DNA from: Monarcha castaneiventris obscurior
Taxonomy: Eukaryota; Chordata; Aves; Passeriformes; Monarchidae
Assembly: GCA_026261815.1 (NCBI GenBank)
Contig: JAMPIT010000583.1
Coordinates: 2,418,001-2,482,000, forward strand
Direction of reading: 5' to 3'
Length of the DNA stretch: 64,000 nucleotides
In this document: in pieces, positions 61,446 to 64,000 of the stretch
How the letters are laid out: every line of letters begins with the position of its first letter
Numbering within the stretch: the stretch's first letter is position 1
Made by a program: the position numbers and the translations under genes
Notes under the pieces: model-generated
What the model saw: only the letters and a program-made list of their open reading frames with translations
The model's database searches: none
What the model was told of the DNA's origin: nothing

Positions 61446-64000
61446 GAATTTATATGTCATGTATATGTCATCACACACATGATTTTCATTTGTTTTTATA
61501 TGTATCTATAAAGAGAGATATAAAATGCTAAAAGTCCAGCAGCTACAAACCTGAATATGGCAACACAGGGTTGCTGTTTGTATTGTGTGAGCAGTTTTTA
61601 GGAAATCCAGGGATTCTGGAAGAGTTCTAATCCATGCAGTTGGTAGTCTCACGTGTCAGCCCATCTGCATTAGTGGCACACCAATGCTGTGCCAAGAATT
61701 AAAATATCAAAAGTCTTTTGGCACTTCTGAAATCATCACCAGATCTGACACTTGAGATTACAATTGCTTGAGGGGAAAAAAACCCAACTTTCCTAGAGCA
61801 GCATCATAATAATTTCAGAAACAGCCCTTAATTTGCTAAGATGCATGGAGGGAAGAGAGGGGCTAAGGCCCCAGTAACTAAATGTTCAGTTTAGAGTTGG
61901 GAAAGGCTCTCAGCTGCTCAGAGCTGCTTGTTCCTGTGTAGGCTGCTCAGAAGTGTCTGTGTGTTACACAACAGCTCCATAGAGCAGCCCAAGGGCAGCC
62001 TGGAATCATCAGCTGAAGGAGGGAATTCTCATCTTCAGGCAAACACAGAACTGCTGCTAAAGCCAGAATTCTCACAATGCACCACCAAGGAGGCTGGCTG
62101 GAGAAGGGAGGTGTGAGAGACAAGGCATGGGGTTCTCTCTAAAATATGCAGTGATAATTCTGTTCTTGCAGAAAGAGAGAAGTGTTAGGAATTACTAGAT
62201 TAGAAGACTTTTAATAATCTTCAAAGGAGGAGTAAAAAGAGTATGTGGAGAGGATGCCTTCAGTATGAAAAACAAATTGGATTGATACATGGAGTAGTTA
62301 GGACACTGGAAGATAAACCATTTTAATTTGGGGAAAAAAAGCTATGAACACTTGGCATATTCCCTAAAAGTGATTTTGATCTGCTTCAATGGTAGAAAAG
62401 TTTCTTCTAGGAAGTGCAATTAGATCTGTGTCAGCTTCAAATAGTTCCCTCCCACTCTTTGTTCCCTTCCATTGTGACCCTCCGGGTGCAGAGCTGGTTT
62501 GTTTGCACACATCCCTCAGAGCAGGGCTTGTTCTGGGTCTGTTCTTACACCTCATCTGTGGGACCACAGCCTAAGAGGGAGGTTTAACACCACTGAAAAA
62601 GGAGCAGCAGCTCAGCTGAGGGGCTGGAACACCAGCTCAAGCAAGGACTGACTCCAGCTGGGCTCCTACAGCCAGAGACAGACAAAGGGAGAGAGGAACC
62701 CCTGGCTCCTGGTCTGAAGGAGACTTTCTAAAATCCCAGGAGGCTGAAGGGAGGTCGGGGGGCTGCAGCTGAACTGCAACCCTGTCCTAATGAACACCTC
62801 ACAAGCACACACCCATGGCACAGGCAGGCACAGACTGTGTGCAGTGAAATGGGAAAACGTTCTCCAGACAAGCCCCACAGCCAGGGATACACAGCAACAG
62901 GGAATTGCATGTTTATTCAAGTTTTCTGAGTCACAAATTAGCACTTTTAAGAGCTGATCTTTTTCCCAATTGACTTTAATCAAGTGCTTCAGAAGCTAGA
63001 AAATGTTTTAAGTGAACAGAGCTCCTAAGCAGAGAGCCCAGGGAACAGGATAGCAGCTATTTTGTACTCCCTTTCAATGGCTTTGCTTTGCTTTTTTGCT
63101 TTGTTATTGCATTTTTACAGTTCTCAACACAAGGGAAGCACCACAGCTGTAGGTTTCACAAACAAAATGAGAGGTGCAGGCAGAAAGAGACCCTTGAGGA
63201 GACAAGTTCAAACAAAAAATTAAAAACATTTTCTTGACAGGGTCAACCTGGTGATCTTTTAAGTGTCCACTTTGCTCTGATCTCTAATGCACTTCATGTA
63301 GACAAGAAACTGATATTCTCTAAATGCCACAATCCCTCTGTTTTCCAATATATTGTACAAAAACAAAGTCGCTTTTACTTTCTAACAATACCTCAGGAAA
63401 AAAAATCAACACACTTCAAAATATATGTCTTAAAAGAGGTTTAGTGAAATGAATTCAGGCAACACCATTTACGTTTTAAGGCAAATGGTCTCAGGAATCT
63501 GATTAAAATCTGCCATGAAACAAACACACCCTGTCTAAAGCCAGAGAAAAGCCTGGGAGAGTTTTGTACCATAGCAGGCTCATGAAGTGTCTGCTCTTGT
63601 TGTCAAATATACTGAATTTATCTAACCAGGATCTCTGTAGCCCCTTCCCTCAGTGCCTCCCAGAGCGTTTTCCATTCCCCTCTCCCTCATCTGTGCCACT
63701 GCCTCCCTGCCCTGCTCTGGAGCTGTGAACCCAAAGCCACAGGAGCAGACCTGCTTATTTTACCCCTAAATGTCTATACTTCTGCCACAGAGTGGGAAAA
63801 ATGGTCTGAAAATAGTGGGGAATCGGTGCTTGCTGCTGACAGAGCCCATGTGAGCCCCAGGTGGGGCTGTGCCCACCCTGCAAAGCAGCACTTCAGGCAT
63901 TTAGCACAGCCCTCCCTCACCAACACTCTAACCAAACTCCCCTCGCTCAGATGGTGCTCTGCCTGACCAAATTAGTCTGGATTTTCCCTCAGAAAAGCGA
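61446..64000. other. Unique non-coding stretch
   Basis: No gene, RNA gene or known element was recognised up to the window's end. Open frames are at most 105 codons. A GC-richer, pyrimidine-rich segment lies at 63640-63730. Confidence 0.5.

Overview
This window looks like nuclear DNA from a bird, most likely an oscine passerine (songbird). The evidence is its repeats: several decayed CR1 LINE 3' ends carrying the typical avian tail (ATTCTRTG-like), one 5'-truncated SINE made of a tRNA-Ile-like body joined to a CR1-type tail (the TguSINE1 type known from songbirds), and one probable endogenous-retrovirus LTR of a type common in songbirds. Base composition is AT-leaning with short GC-richer patches. 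Recognisable interspersed repeats fill only a few percent of the window, as expected for a bird. These family names come from my memory of the consensus sequences, not from a search.

I find no protein-coding gene, rRNA gene or functional tRNA gene that I can support. Open reading frames are short, overlap on both strands, and match no family I recognise. The longest (324 codons, minus strand, 54799-55773) lies in a GC-richer patch and has no recognisable domain. The window is best read as intergenic DNA or the inside of a very long intron.

Layout: 1-13 kb is mostly unique AT-rich DNA with two CR1 pieces (plus at 1.4 kb, minus at 3 kb), A/C-rich simple blocks and one protein-like open frame on the minus strand near 9.3-9.5 kb. 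At 13.0 kb lies the SINE. At 17.3-17.9 kb lies the LTR, with a TATA-like box and a long CT microsatellite inside it. At 19.6-19.8 kb is another CR1 3' end. From 20 to 32 kb is unique DNA with candidate conserved non-coding elements. At 32.64-32.99 kb is a 12-unit minisatellite that partly alternates between two unit types. From 33 to 50 kb is unique DNA, with a four-unit 29-bp repeat at 42.6 kb and AT-rich blocks dense in homeodomain-type TAAT motifs near 44.6, 46.1 and 49.8 kb. A near-consensus CR1 tail lies at 50.3 kb, a (GGGAAA)n array at 56.3 kb, and an internal CR1 piece at 61.3-61.4 kb.

No genes are seen to work together here. The most interesting material is structural: the two-type minisatellite, the G-quadruplex/triplex-prone GGGAAA array, the tRNA-derived SINE, and a few blocks whose motif or CpG content suggests regulatory constraint. 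I see no evidence for a new biological system.
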